Both the position numbers and the translations under genes were made by a program. DNA of 64,000 bases from Usnea hakonensis (Eukaryota; Ascomycota; Lecanoromycetes; Lecanorales; Parmeliaceae), in contig BLJB01000130.1 in assembly GCA_013423325.1 (NCBI GenBank), forward strand, positions 213,868-277,867, written 5' to 3'. Shown piece after piece: positions 43,041 through 54,353 of the stretch; the first letter of the stretch is position 1; the number at the start of each line of letters is the position of its first letter. The notes below the pieces were generated by a model that was not told where the DNA came from, ran no database searches, and saw nothing but the letters and a program-made list of their open reading frames with translations.

Positions 43041-45536
43041 CTATCGATTCAGGCTAAGGAGACCTTCAATGTACTGCCTGGCATCGATTCCGATGCCCTC
43101 TGCCAGCTTCCCAGGGCCCCATCCTCCAGCGGCGCCCGATCCGCTGACTTCTCTCCCAAATCTACCGCTCGATTTTCTCGATGCCGGTGCGACGTAGTCA
43201 CTTGCTTTCCGGATGAGGAAAGCTTCACGGTAAGCGTCACTCCCCGTGGCCCCAGTGGGCCTCGTCTGAGGCAGACGCATCCAGACCACCCACCATTGTC
43301 GGCCAGTCTTCGAAGTCCTTTCCTGCTCTGTAGTATGTCGGCGCGTTGAGTTGTATGTATTTAAGATCTGTGAGTGAACGCTCAATGCTTCCGCCCGAGT
43401 CCAAGGCAGTCGCTCCTGGCTTTCCCCATGACAAGCTCCAGGCTCTGGAATGTTCGGAATTGTGGTGTGTACTGTCAATCTCGCCGGATCGTATACAAGG
43501 TCGCAGATAGGCTGAGAGTTTTTTGTAGATGCCGTACTCTTGGGAGCGGCGGCTTCCCATAACCGCTCAGAGACTTTGCGGGGTGATGTGCTTGCGAGGA
43601 GTGGACGTTGCAAGGGCCCGAGTTGGTGGTGCAGAGATCGGTAGAATGATGGCATTGCAAGGGCGTCAGTTTGGAGCTCGAACAGGAATGTAAATATGAA
43701 TGGTTCTTGGACGTAGACCACGACTCTCAATCGGTCGTGGTCGGCTTCTATCGCATTGTCCTTGTCAGCCTGAGATCCGTCAGAGTCTTCGACTTTCCTC
43801 TTGGCTCGCTCAATGTGAAGCGTCCTTAGGACTATCCTGTTCTTCAGCATTAGGCCTTCTTCAGTTATATTCTCCTTATTTGTTTCCATTCCTATGTCTT
43901 GTTCATCTTCCGAAATCTGCAAGTCCTCGTCGAGCTGACCCTGAAGTCCAATTAAGAAATTACCGTCTGGTAGCTTTGACTGCGTCTGGATAACTTCTAT
44001 GTCAGACTTGGCCGGCTGTCCGGCTTCACTACCATCTCCTCTATGGAGACTCGAGACTTGTGGGCTGATAGGTGGTCTTCCAGATGGGATACCCCAACTT
44101 GACCCATAGACTCCTAATGTTAAATATTTGACCATAGTTTCTGTCCCGTACCCAGAACTTTGCGAGGTGCCGTTTGCCACGCTCTGCTCATCACGCCTTG
44201 GTGTATCCTTCTGCAAACTTGAACTTTTCCGATCTTGGCTTTCGCGTACGCCAAGTGGTGCAAGAAGAGACGCAGGAATTCCAGTGACCTGGTCGGATGA
44301 TTTACCAGAGCCCTGGGCGTGCAAATTCACAGAACTAGGATGCATTTGCTGCTTATGAAGCCCCTGCCACGGCGATTTGTGTTCAGAGCTGCGAGGACCA
44401 TTGTTTTGGCGTTTCCGACGAGGAGCTGAAGATGGATTGTCTCGGACACCATAGCTAGCTTGTCCGTATATGTAAAGCCATTCCATCCAGCTTGATATGC
44501 TCTTCACAGAAGCTCTGTTCAGCGCACCGACGCCCGAAAAGATAACCCCATCAGCAGGTCCTGGAATGCGTTCTCCGGAGACTTGCCAGGCCGAATTGAT
44601 ATCTTGCGACTTTGGCGTCACTAAGGAGCTCGAGGAAGGATCGCGACTTGAACGTGATGAATCACCGAATCTCGCAACAACGAGATCGACAAGGCCTTCG
44701 GTCCTTCCGATGAACCCTTCGAGGACTTCTCTTTCCCCACTGCCCCAGTCTTCTTCTCCAACGCCGATGCCTAGTTCGCCACCCGCGGCGAGTTTAAGCC
44801 CGTTGAATATCTCTACCGCAGGGTTGCCATGCAATAACACATCCCAATTCCAAATAAATGAATCCCAAAACCGTTTAAGGAAAGCACACAACTTTGCCTT
44901 TCCAGCACGCGCGTACAACTCTGCGATGGAAGATGCCTGATGTAGGAGGAAAATTTGATGAGCCCGAAGGATTTGCTGCAGTAGCAGTATTGGTGGACAG
45001 ACTTCGCGAGCCGAATACTCGACTGGTATCGCGATGTTCTGGGACTGGTTCTTTATGGCTGCCTCGGGAGAGTTGGGGAGACGAGTCAAATTGATAGACT
45101 AGACCACACTATCAGTCGAGAAAAGATGACCGAAAGGAGGCTAACCTACTGCTAAAACCCACCAACCCGTCTCCAGCTCGTGGAGGATGATTCTCGACTT
45201 TTCCGTCTCAATTGAATCTACAGGTTTGCCATTGGAGAAAACCCTGACAACAACCTTAGCCGTGGAGTCACATCTCTCAGTAGGACGCGATTACTTTGCG
45301 AATTCTGCTATTCCTTGAGCTAGGCCGATCTGTCTTGCTTTCTCGTTTCTCTCCTCTTGGGTGTCTCCACCATCGTCACTGTGATTGGCCTTGCCACTGC
45401 ACCGCGCACTACTAGACTTTGAATAGTAATACACAATTTGTTCATGAAATGTATCGTCAGATTTGCTCAAAGAGGGGTTGTATATAGCGAAAAAAGAGAG
45501 GCTTGCAGGAACAACGCCTGGTACGATGCCAGACAT
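43041..45536 (-). CDS. CCZ1: Vacuolar fusion protein Ccz1
   Basis: Complement of 43041..45098, 45150..45243 and 45295..45536; 797 aa. Ccz1 with Mon1 is the exchange factor for the Rab Ypt7 in endosome/autophagosome-vacuole fusion. The N-terminal longin domain begins SGIVPGVVPASLSFFAIYNP, with EQIVYYYSKSSSA and, after two introns of 51 nt each, ETEKSRIILHELETGWWVLA and SINLTRLPN. Then EYSAREVCPPILLLQQILRA, LLHGNPAVEIFNGLKLAAGG and GVGEEDWGSGEREVLEGFI match fungal Ccz1 closely. FSGVGALNRASVKSISSWME follows. The middle 200 residues are Ser-rich and disordered and the C-terminal part holds further strands. ATG 45536 is chosen because the conserved start MSGIVPG lies there; 45599 is in frame upstream. 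Confidence 0.93.
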
Positions 45537-45954
45537 TGCATGGTGAGCAGCGGAAGAGGTCTTCTCTAACAAGAAAGTCGTCAGTTGTGAATGCAGCAAA
45601 TGGGTAGACGGTTAAGGGGATATTCAAAATGAAAATGGTTGGCCATGCCACCGGTCTTATTAGAGTACTACGTACGACATAAATGATGCTACCATTGTTT
45701 AGTGGTGATTCTCGCCTGGTGGCAGATTTAAGGTACCTATCCCTATAGCGCTAGTTGCACGCTAAGCCTTGAGCGGTAGCAAGAATCTAAAGAGTTCATT
45801 CCTTTCATTCACACTTGAACTTTCAATCATTCTGTGATTGTCCATGACAAAGTGCAGCCTTCTCTTCAACACTTCTGCTTCGGTCATGCCTAATTAATAT
45901 TGACCAGTCACCGCTACAATCAGGATTGGTAAAAGAGCGATCTAGTTCTTCATC
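45537..45954. promoter_or_regulatory. divergent promoter region CCZ1 / PAB2
   Basis: 418 bp between divergent start codons. Nothing beyond an AT-rich middle was noted; regulatory role inferred from layout. Confidence 0.5.
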
Positions 45955-46809
45955 ATGTCGGACAACGGTGTTGCAGCAGAAGATGAGCGCTCTCAGATCA
46001 AAGACGAAGGTGGAGATGATGAAGTAAGAGATGGAGTGTTCAACTACATATCACCGCGACCTGTGCACCGTGCTTCTCGGGAGGCTTGCGGCTTGCAGGA
46101 CTGTAAAAGAATGGGCGCTGATAAAAAATTGTGCAGGAAGAAATATCAGCGATGAAGAGAAGGGTAGCCGAGATGGAAGCCGAGGCAGCAAAACTGCGAG
46201 AAATGCAAGCATCGTTGGATCAACAAGACAGTGACCTGCGAGAGGATAAGGAAGATATCGATGCGCGCAGTATATTCGTCGGAAACGTAGATTACGGCGC
46301 GTCGCCCGAGGAGATCCAGGCGCATTTCCAAAGCTGCGGTTCCATCAACAGGGTCACTATCCTCCTCGACAAATTCACTGGTCATCCCAAAGGGTGAGAA
46401 GCCATCTGCATCTCCTACACCACCATTTGCATGCATTGTCGCAGACGAGACACCGTTCTAATGAGACCACAGCTATGCCTACGTCGAATTCACGGAGCCC
46501 AATCTTGTTGCCCAAGCTCTGGTCCTCAATGAGAGCATGTTCAGAGGCAGAAATCTAAAGGTCTATCACCATGTCTCATAAATCTCGTATCCTTCATAAT
46601 ACTGACCATCAAAGGTTGTTCCCAAGCGAACCAACTTACCGGGTATGACTCGAGGTGGTCGCGGCGGCGGTCGCTCGGGGTCTCCTCGTGGTCGAGGTGG
46701 ATTTGGGCGAGGATCCTACGATAGAGGAGGATACGATCGAGGCTATGCCCCTAGAGGCGGATACCGTGGAGGATACCGAGGTCGGCCTAGAGGCTACGCT
46801 CCGTATTGA
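45955..46809 (+). CDS. PAB2: Nuclear poly(A)-binding protein 2 (PABPN1/Pab2 type)
   Basis: Exons 45955..46023, 46137..46393, 46473..46560 and 46615..46809; 202 aa. An acidic N-terminus is followed by a coiled-coil segment (EEISAMKRRVAEMEAEAAKL), then a single RRM: RNP2 is SIFVGNVDY, RNP1 is GYAYVEF (made by the join at 46393/46473), and EEIQAHFQSCGSINRVTILL and NESMFRGRNLKVVPKRTN complete it. The C-terminus is an RGG/RG-rich tail (GRGGFGRGSYDRGGYDRGYA) and PY end, a known target type for arginine methylation. This acid-coiled coil-RRM-RGG order is specific to nuclear Pab2. It acts in poly(A) tail control and RNA decay in the nucleus. Confidence 0.94.
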
Positions 46810-47573
46810 GCGATCAAAAGGAAGGCGTGATTCTCACTGGGCATTACAATATTGAAAATGTACGGAAAGACTTTTTAAAATCAAGAGGAGCATACGCGAG
46901 ACCACCAGTCTAGGCGCAGAGGCTCATATTGTTTTGGAGGAAGGAGGTCTAAGAATCGAAAAGCAGTAAAAGAGGAACCGAGGAGCGCATTTTCTTGCCG
47001 CTATTCCCGGAATTTACACTGTTCAAAGACGAAGAGTAGACATGGCTCTAGAAGGGCATTATTTAGCTTGGAAAGCATTGAAAGTAGAGATGTGAAAATC
47101 AAGACGGACCTAAGACGCGTGTGTTCAAAAGATGCCTTGACCTTGATCGATCAGTGAGGCCTATATGGAACTGTAATTCCGTAACGGTGTTTTTGATGTG
47201 TAGGGATTCTGTAGGGCTGATGACTGGTCATTCTAAATTCAAGCAAGAGAACGGCGTAGAGGGGAAAGGAACTTAAGTGAACCTTTATTACTTACCTACC
47301 CACCCATACCAAATCAACCTCGCTCTCCATTCATGTCCTTGCTACTGTCCAGGTGCAGCTGCTGAAGAACAAAAAGCTTGATACGATGAAATGTACCTAG
47401 TCGTTGTCCGGAGTAGGGTTATCAAACACCGCTTCACAGCCCCCTCGACTCTCAAGCGTCAACTACCGCTTTGCCCAAACCATCTTGTCTACCTACCAGG
47501 CGCTTCGATCTCCCAAGACTGCCACAGAAAACGAAGATATACCTCCGCGGAATCCTGGTGAAGCTTAGACGGC
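46810..47573. other. intergenic, PAB2 3' side and RSP5 promoter
   Basis: 764 bp between two genes on the same strand. Nothing coding; purine-rich just after PAB2. Confidence 0.55.
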
Positions 47574-50500
47574 ATGGACTCTGATTTGCCTCAGTATGTC
47601 GTATCCTCTATCAGTGAGCTCATCATGCATTGCTAAAATCTGATCAGGGCCCCCAACTTGAGGGTCACAAGTATGTTTGCCACAAAGGCTAAATGCAAGA
47701 TCTCAAGGCGACGCTCATGTCTTATACAGTAATTGCGGCCGATGGTCTCTACAAACGTGATGTATTCAGTGAGTCAATAGCCACCATTCACGCCATTCCT
47801 CCAATAGTACTGACATACGCCATTGTAGGGTTCCCAGACCCGTTCGCTGTGGCGACAATTGGAGGAGAGCAAACTCGAACAACCTCAGTCATCAAGAAGA
47901 CGCTGAATCCGTACTGGAACGAGAGCTTTGACATGTAGGAAACTTCGCTGTGCGGCTCAGTCTGAGAGACATTGACGTGGACTAGGCGAGCATCACAGGA
48001 AAGCATCTTGGCCATACAGATCTTTGATCAAAAAAAGTTCAAGAAGAAGGATCAAGGGTTTCTCGGTGTGATTAATGTGCGGATTGGCTCGGTCATGGAT
48101 CTGGACATTGGTGGCGATGGTATATTCACATATTTTCCATCGATGACTCTACGCGAATGGCTCAGATACTGACGAAATCTGCCCAGAAATGCTTACACGA
48201 GATCTCAAAAAGTCTAATGACAATCTAATCGTGCATGGAAAACTCATCGTCAACCTGTCTACAAACCTTGGACCGCCTGCCACTCAGCCAAACGCTGTCG
48301 GACATCCTGGTTCGTCGTTATCCGTAGGAGGTGGAAGCATCGCATCTGCTTCTAATGGAGCGGCCCCAAGATCACCTGTAGGATCGGCTGGGCCTTCTAG
48401 CGACATCCCATCGGACAATCCACCGCCTCATAGTCCTGCTCCATCTCATCCAAATCCACCTCCCTCAGGCGCCCCTCCAGGCAACCCCCCTCACGTAAAC
48501 GGTGGTCATCCGGCCGGGCCTAGCTCATCAGGTCACCTAAGCTCATTCAGAGACAACCAAGGAATGTTGCCTGCGGGTTGGGAGAGACGAGAGGATAATC
48601 TAGGAAGAACTTACTACGTAGATCACAACACCAGGACCACGACCTGGACGAGGCCCTCAACTACATATAATGAAAGAGATCAACGGTCCGCCATGGAGGC
48701 CAACACTCAGCTTGAGCGCCGTGCGCATCAAAACCGCATGCTGCCAGAGGATCGCACGGGCGCCAATTCACCAAGTCAGATGGAGACGCCACCACCATCC
48801 TCTGCAACTACTGCCAGCGCAGTGTCGATGATGGCCACCGGCGCGACAACAGCTGGAACAGGTGAGCTTCCTGCAGGGTGGGAGCAACGGCACACCCCAG
48901 AGGGCAGGTCATATTTCGTCGACCACAACACGCGCACTACGACCTGGGTAGATCCTCGTCGGCAGCAGTACATCCGCATGTACGGTCAGAATCCAAGTGG
49001 CAACAATACCACAATTCAAACCCAGCCGGTATCCCAACTTGGTGCTCTGCCCAGTGGATGGGAAATGCGTCTAACCAATACTGCACGAGTTTATTTTGTG
49101 GATCACAACACAAAGACAACAACGTGGGATGACCCTCGACTGCCATCATCTTTGGACCAAAACGTTCCACAGTACAAACGGGATTTCCGACGTAAGCTTA
49201 TCTACTTCCGATCTCAGCCTGCGCTTCGAATATTGTCCGGTCAATGCCATGTCAAAGTCCGGAGAGACCACATATTTGAGGACTCGTATGCCGAGATCAT
49301 GCGTCAGAATGCCAATGATTTGAAGAAACGCTTAATGATCAAATTCGATGGGGAAGACGGTCTGGATTATGGAGGACTGTCAAGGTGCGCTTAGCGTTAT
49401 GAAACCACCATGAACAACACTGACTTGACGCAGAGAATTCTTTTTCTTGCTATCACACGAAATGTTTAATCCTTTCTACTGCCTCTTCGAGTACTCTGCC
49501 CACGACAATTATACACTTCAGATCAATCCTCACTCCGGCATCAACCCTGAGCACTTGAATTACTTCAAATTTATCGGAAGAGTAGTTGGCTTAGCAATCT
49601 TCCACCGACGCTTTCTTGATGCATTCTTCATTGGCGCGTTCTATAAGATGATCTTACGTAAGAGAGTCGCTCTTGCGGATATGGAGGGGGTCGATGTCGA
49701 TTTCCATAGAACACTGACTTGGACATTGTAGGTCTTCTTACTTTCTGTGCGATACGCATGGCTAAAAATCTTGCAGGGAGAACGATATTGAAGGCGTTAT
49801 AGAGCCGACATTCTCGACAGAAGACGAGAGTTTTGGAGAGATCCGGACCATTGACTTAAAGCCTGACGGAAGAAATATTGAAGTGACCAACGAGAACAAG
49901 AAAGAATACATCGAGTACGTTTGGAGAATATCACTATAATTGTCAGGCCTTCGCTCACCTTTGATAGGCTTATCACCGAATGGAGAATTCAGAAGCGAGT
50001 TGAAGAACAATTCAACGCTTTCGTTACTGGTTTCAACGAGCTCATTCCACCAGACCTTGTCAATGTTTTCGATGAACGCGAACTGGAGTTGCTTATTGGA
50101 GGTATTGCAGATATCGATGTCGAAGATTGGAAGAAGCACACAGACTACAGGGGGTATACAGAGCAAGATCAGGTCATCAGGAACTTCTGGACCGTAAGTA
50201 CTCGCTTTGCTTTCTTCTGAGAATGTCGCTGACGGTGGGTTTCCACAGTGCATTCGGAGTTGGGACGCAGAGCAGAAGTCTAGATTATTGCAATTCGCAA
50301 CCGGTACCTCCCGTATACCGGTGAACGGCTTTAAAGATTTGCAAGGAAGTGATGGGCCCAGAAGGTTTACGATCGAGAAGTCAGGTTCCGATAAGGCGTT
50401 GCCGAAATCCCATACATGGTAAGAACGACCAATGCGTTGACCAGCCTCGGTCGTCGGGCATTGACTAACATGGCATTCAGCTTCAATCGATTGGACCTGC

Positions 50501-50580
50501 CAGACTACAAGACTTATGAAGATCTGTCCGGGAAGCTCACCATTGCAGTGGAGGAGACTGTTGGCTTTGGGCAGGAGTAG
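47574..50580 (+). CDS. RSP5: HECT ubiquitin ligase, Rsp5/Nedd4 (HulA) type
   Basis: Eleven exons: 47574..47593, 47648..47670, 47730..47768, 47829..47934, 47986..48119, 48187..49384, 49434..49727, 49777..49914, 49968..50193, 50249..50418 and 50481..50580; 815 aa. The C2 domain is spread over five small exons (RVTIIAADGLYKRDVFRFPD, KKTLNPYWNESFD, ILAIQIFDQKKFKKKDQGFL). A Pro/Ser linker leads to three WW domains near residues 235, 335 and 395 (each LPAGWE- or LPSGWE-type with VDHNTRTTTW or VDHNTKTTTW). The HECT domain follows (EFFFLLSHEMFNPFYCLFEY, INPEHLNYFKFIGRVVG, LPKSHTCFNRLDLPDY). The catalytic Cys is the C of HTCF; its codon is split by the last intron. It ubiquitinates membrane transporters and adaptors through PPxY partners at plasma membrane and endosomes. 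Confidence 0.96.
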
Positions 50581-51480
50581 ACCAGCAGCCGAAGCTAGCG
50601 GCCAGGCAGAGCCATTGGAGAAGGCGTCTTAAAGGTCGGAGGCATGTAAACAGGCCGCGACCGAAATCACTGTTTATAGGGAGAGGGTGGAACGAGCAGT
50701 CAGCGTTCTTGGCTGTGAACATAGCATTCATTCATGACGAGATTTGTGGGACAGCGGCCTTTGAGAAACATCAATGTCATCACTTGTGGTTGAGGTGCTT
50801 CTCCAGGGTTTTGGCGGAGCCTTGTGTTTATGATTTCATCTCGTACCTTACCTATGTTCTTCATTTCTCATTAGCGTCACTCAGTTTCCTTTCGACGGTC
50901 GGCATCTTAGCCTTCCGTCCCAAATCCGCCAAGCACATATATTACTGACACCTTGAATCGACCCGTTTGGCGAGAGGTCAGGTGTTGTCGTCGATGATCG
51001 AGGCGTTGAGACGGACAGGTGCAGTTGCTGTTTCGCATATATCATTTTTGCTTCCTGGACTCCGTAGATAGGCTTTGCTTACAGGTGAGGATCTTGCAGC
51101 ACCATTGGACATGGAGACGGCATCACGAAGGGACATCATTACTGATTCAATTCGGCCAGCAGGCAGACAGATAATGAGCTCCTTGATCATACAAATTCTC
51201 ATATCAGCGACATGCACGTGGCTTCTGATCGCTCGGCCCACTGTTCCTACCAATGTATCATCACCTAAAAATACAATAGTGCTATTTCTCGCATGGGACC
51301 TATAAACGGGGCAATCACGTTCCATTCCGACAAACCCCCCCTCCCCTTCCCCGACAAAACATCCTGAACTCCGTCGCTAAAAACAACATCCCATTCTGTG
51401 GTATAGTACTGTAACGCAAAAGCTCTCTTGCAACAAAATGCCGACAATCTCTAAATATTTTTCCCTTTGGGATTATGCGC
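50581..51480. other. intergenic between RSP5 and AHC1-like gene
   Basis: 900 bp between convergent genes; a few short frames without protein character. A C-rich run (CCCCCCCTCCCC-like) at 51335-51350. No repeats or RNA genes recognised. Confidence 0.55.
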
Positions 51481-53616
51481 TCACGCATCATCCTTTGCTC
51501 TGGAACCCTTTCTAGGCCTTCTTACGGGGCTGGCAAAGCTGACCCGCCTGTTCCCTCCCGCATCATCTCGTATTGCACTTGGATGCCTCATTGCGGACGA
51601 CCGTCGGCGGGCAGCGGGACTGTGTGGTTTTACTCCTAAGCTCAGATGATGATCGTGAGAGCTACCTTCTCCCAAATCCATGTCGTCGTGATCTATCACT
51701 TCGGCGTGTATGTAATGGTCTTCATCGTCATCGGCTTCTGCTGAGCTGGGGGTCTCGGATTCAGAATGTGTGTTCTCATAATCACCGTCATCTGAAACAA
51801 GGCTGGGCGCGGTGTGGGACTCAATGGTGTTCGGACTAAGGTTGAGAGGGGAAGTATTGTCGTGCATAGGCATATTGGAGTGACGGTCGCTGACATGGTA
51901 GGGCGTTTGGTAGCCGTAGTGCTCGTTCATGCTGCGCAGAGGGTCCGGTCTGTACGAAGTATTGGAGGCACCTGGATGAGGGGCCAATCGCTCCAAAAGT
52001 GTAGGAGATTTGGTTATGCTAGCAGGAAGAAGTGGGCCTCGCAGAACACCACGAGTGCTGCGGCTTTGAGTGACATCAAGCTGTTTTGCAGGACTCATTT
52101 CCTCCTGCTCATCTTCCTCGTCGCTTGACGGCGACAGGTCGATTTCAGGGCTCGTCGTTGCCTGCGCAACCATGTCGTTCAAGTCGCCACCTCGACCCGT
52201 CCTTGCGAATAGAGTAGATAGGTGGGGAGTCTGAGGAGATGGATTGAATGGGACAAAATCAGTCTGGCTATGTTTTGGCGTTCCGTAACCGGTCCGACTA
52301 GGCGTAGACATGGCTTGATCACTGTTGACAGCTATTGATAGTTGGCCTTTTGACGTAGCAGCTGACTGTGAATTCTTGCGCCGCGAGGAAAATTTTGCAA
52401 AGTCAGAAGTCGTTGTATGAGCGAGGGCAGATCTGATCAGTGGGTGAACAAGCCCCGCACTAGCGGAAGCCTGTAAGCCACTCGAGTCTCCCAACACTGC
52501 TTCAATTTCCACGTCAATCTCTTCACCACTCGCTTCAATAGCAGTATCGTGACTCAAAAATTGTCGCGAATGTGCTATACGACAGTGATTGATAAATCCT
52601 TGAGCGCTGTTGAAATTGCTGCGACGGCAATCTAAGCAGACGAGCTTTACCATTTTTCCATCAGAAGAGCGCTTGACGATCATTGGGCCCTTCTCTTCCT
52701 TGGGCTCTGGATAACCGTGTGGAAGAGCTTTTAATCGCGCGCCAGTGGAACCACGTTGAGAGCGTGACTTGCCAGCAACATTACAGCTTTCCGCCTTCGA
52801 GGCCCTCGTCGCTCGCTCGGGGACAAATTCACCAACGAACGTTGGCGTTTGGGAGTGATCGACGATAGAATCGTCGAAAGCGGAGTCAGGGATCAGCCAA
52901 CGCTCGTAATGGCGTGTGTAAGGTCCTTCAACAACACCCCATGGCGGTGCATGCGTTGCCCGATTGTCGAACGTTTCGCCAGAACCCGTAATCGCTGCTT
53001 GCATACCATCAAACGTGGACGACGACGCTGGATATGGAAGTATCTGACATCGACGAAGCTGCTCCAGCGCGACCTGGCACTTTGCGAATTCCTGTTCAAT
53101 CACGCGCAGTTCCCTGTGTTTGAGAAGGAGTTCAAGACTGAACTGGCCGTCAATAACCTCACGAAGAGCCACAGGAGTGATGATCGTTTTGAAACGCCGC
53201 CCTATGTCAGCATCGCCGCGATCTAGGTTGCTCTGACCGGGCATCCCAGGCAGGTGGTTTTCGAGAAGCGTATTTCCATTAAGCCGCACCTTTTCCATTT
53301 CTGTCAGCACTGGACCCTGGCCTATCTGGTCTGAAACTGGTTCTTCATCAAGTTGACTCTGGGAACAATGGGGAGTAGCTTTCTGGAATTCGGCCGCCGG
53401 TATCTCAACATGGCTCAAAGTCTCTGTTCTCCTCTTTGGTGATGGACATTCCAGAAGTGGCGAGGCTAAACTACTATCTGAACGCTTACGCTTCATCTTA
53501 TTGAACAGCGGTATCTGAGTCATGGGCGATTGTGCTTGCTGTGTCGGCATGAAGTTTGCTTTCTCTTTCAAAACCTTGTTATTCCGGGCTGAAGAGCTCC
53601 ACGATAGCAAAAACAT
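51481..53616 (-). CDS. AHC1-like C2H2 zinc-finger protein
   Basis: Single exon, up to 711 aa from ATG 53616; in-frame ATGs at 53550, 53523 and 53496 (MKRKRSDSSLAS) are alternative starts. Conserved blocks: FSLELLLKHRELRVIEQEFA with KCQVALEQLRRCQILPYP, then PPWGVVEGPYTRHYERWLIP, and a C2H2 finger KLVCLDCRRSNFNSAQGFIN-HCRIAH (Cys-x2-Cys, His-x4-His). These fit fungal proteins related to yeast Ahc1, a subunit of the ADA histone acetyltransferase complex; my assignment rests on pattern memory. The rest is Ser/Pro/Asp-rich and disordered, ending in a basic tail (RRPRKGSRAKDDA). Nuclear chromatin role is inference. Convergent with RSP5. Confidence 0.78.
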   Translation of the reverse strand: MFLLSWSSSARNNKVLKEKANFMPTQQAQSPMTQIPLFNKMKRKRSDSSLASPLLECPSPKRRTETLSHVEIPAAEFQKATPHCSQSQLDEEPVSDQIGQGPVLTEMEKVRLNGNTLLENHLPGMPGQSNLDRGDADIGRRFKTIITPVALREVIDGQFSLELLLKHRELRVIEQEFAKCQVALEQLRRCQILPYPASSSTFDGMQAAITGSGETFDNRATHAPPWGVVEGPYTRHYERWLIPDSAFDDSIVDHSQTPTFVGEFVPERATRASKAESCNVAGKSRSQRGSTGARLKALPHGYPEPKEEKGPMIVKRSSDGKMVKLVCLDCRRSNFNSAQGFINHCRIAHSRQFLSHDTAIEASGEEIDVEIEAVLGDSSGLQASASAGLVHPLIRSALAHTTTSDFAKFSSRRKNSQSAATSKGQLSIAVNSDQAMSTPSRTGYGTPKHSQTDFVPFNPSPQTPHLSTLFARTGRGGDLNDMVAQATTSPEIDLSPSSDEEDEQEEMSPAKQLDVTQSRSTRGVLRGPLLPASITKSPTLLERLAPHPGASNTSYRPDPLRSMNEHYGYQTPYHVSDRHSNMPMHDNTSPLNLSPNTIESHTAPSLVSDDGDYENTHSESETPSSAEADDDEDHYIHAEVIDHDDMDLGEGSSHDHHLSLGVKPHSPAARRRSSAMRHPSAIRDDAGGNRRVSFASPVRRPRKGSRAKDDA

Positions 53617-53985
53617 GCCATGCGAGGTCGGAGCCGCTAGCGATCAGGCACAGATCCAAGTCATGGGTGAGAAAGGCGTCGAAGGTAGTGAGGTGCAGAA
53701 GGTGAGTTGTGGAGAGGTTGCGCCGGATGTTCGGGTATGGTGAGCTTTCAAGGAATCAGGCTGACGTACGGGGAGCCGTTGTCAAGAAGCTTAAAGAGGG
53801 AGTTGAAAATTGAATTATGGGGGAAAACGTGGATTGGGAATGATAAGCACGAAGGTTCGTTCCAGACAAAGTTCGTGGAGAAATGGATGTGTTTGGTTGA
53901 AATGAATTGAGAAAGAGTGTGTTTGTAGTGATGTAGTGATGTAGTTGACTTCGGAGATTTGGTTTTGGCGGAAAGACGAGGCCGA

Positions 53986-54010
53986 CCGTGGAGCGTGGAG
54001 CGTGGAGCGT
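53986..54010. repeat. GTGGAGC heptamer x3
   Basis: Three direct copies of GTGGAGC followed by a degenerate fourth (GTAGA) in the purine-rich spacer. Confidence 0.75.
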
Positions 54011-54061
54011 AGAAAGGCAAAAGGGAAAGAGGCAGAAGGGTAGCTGGGGGCCGAGGAATGT

Positions 54062-54104
54062 GGGAATGGGAACGGGAATGGGAATGGGAATGGGAATTAT
54101 TTGG
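54062..54104. repeat. GGGAAT hexamer microsatellite
   Basis: About seven copies of GGGAAT in a row, one with a C substitution (GGGAAC). Confidence 0.85.
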
Positions 54105-54329
54105 TTATTTTGATGGATATAAGGTTTGATGAGGTAGAGAAAGATGGTGAGAAGAGGAAGAGGAAGAAGTTTGCTCAAATATTACAAAAGGGTTATTATT
54201 GATTGTCTGGTGAAGCGCAAAAGGATGAAGCAGAGAGAGGTGGGTGGTTGAAGGGAGCAGAATAGGGTAGGGTAGGGTTGAAATGACATGGGCATAGTTT
54301 AGGGGAAAAGGGAAGAATAATGAAGTAAC

Positions 54330-54353
54330 AATAATAATAATAATAATAATAAT
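54330..54353. repeat. AAT trinucleotide microsatellite
   Basis: Eight uninterrupted AAT/ATA units; a second, shorter AAT tract lies at about 54505..54531. Confidence 0.9.
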
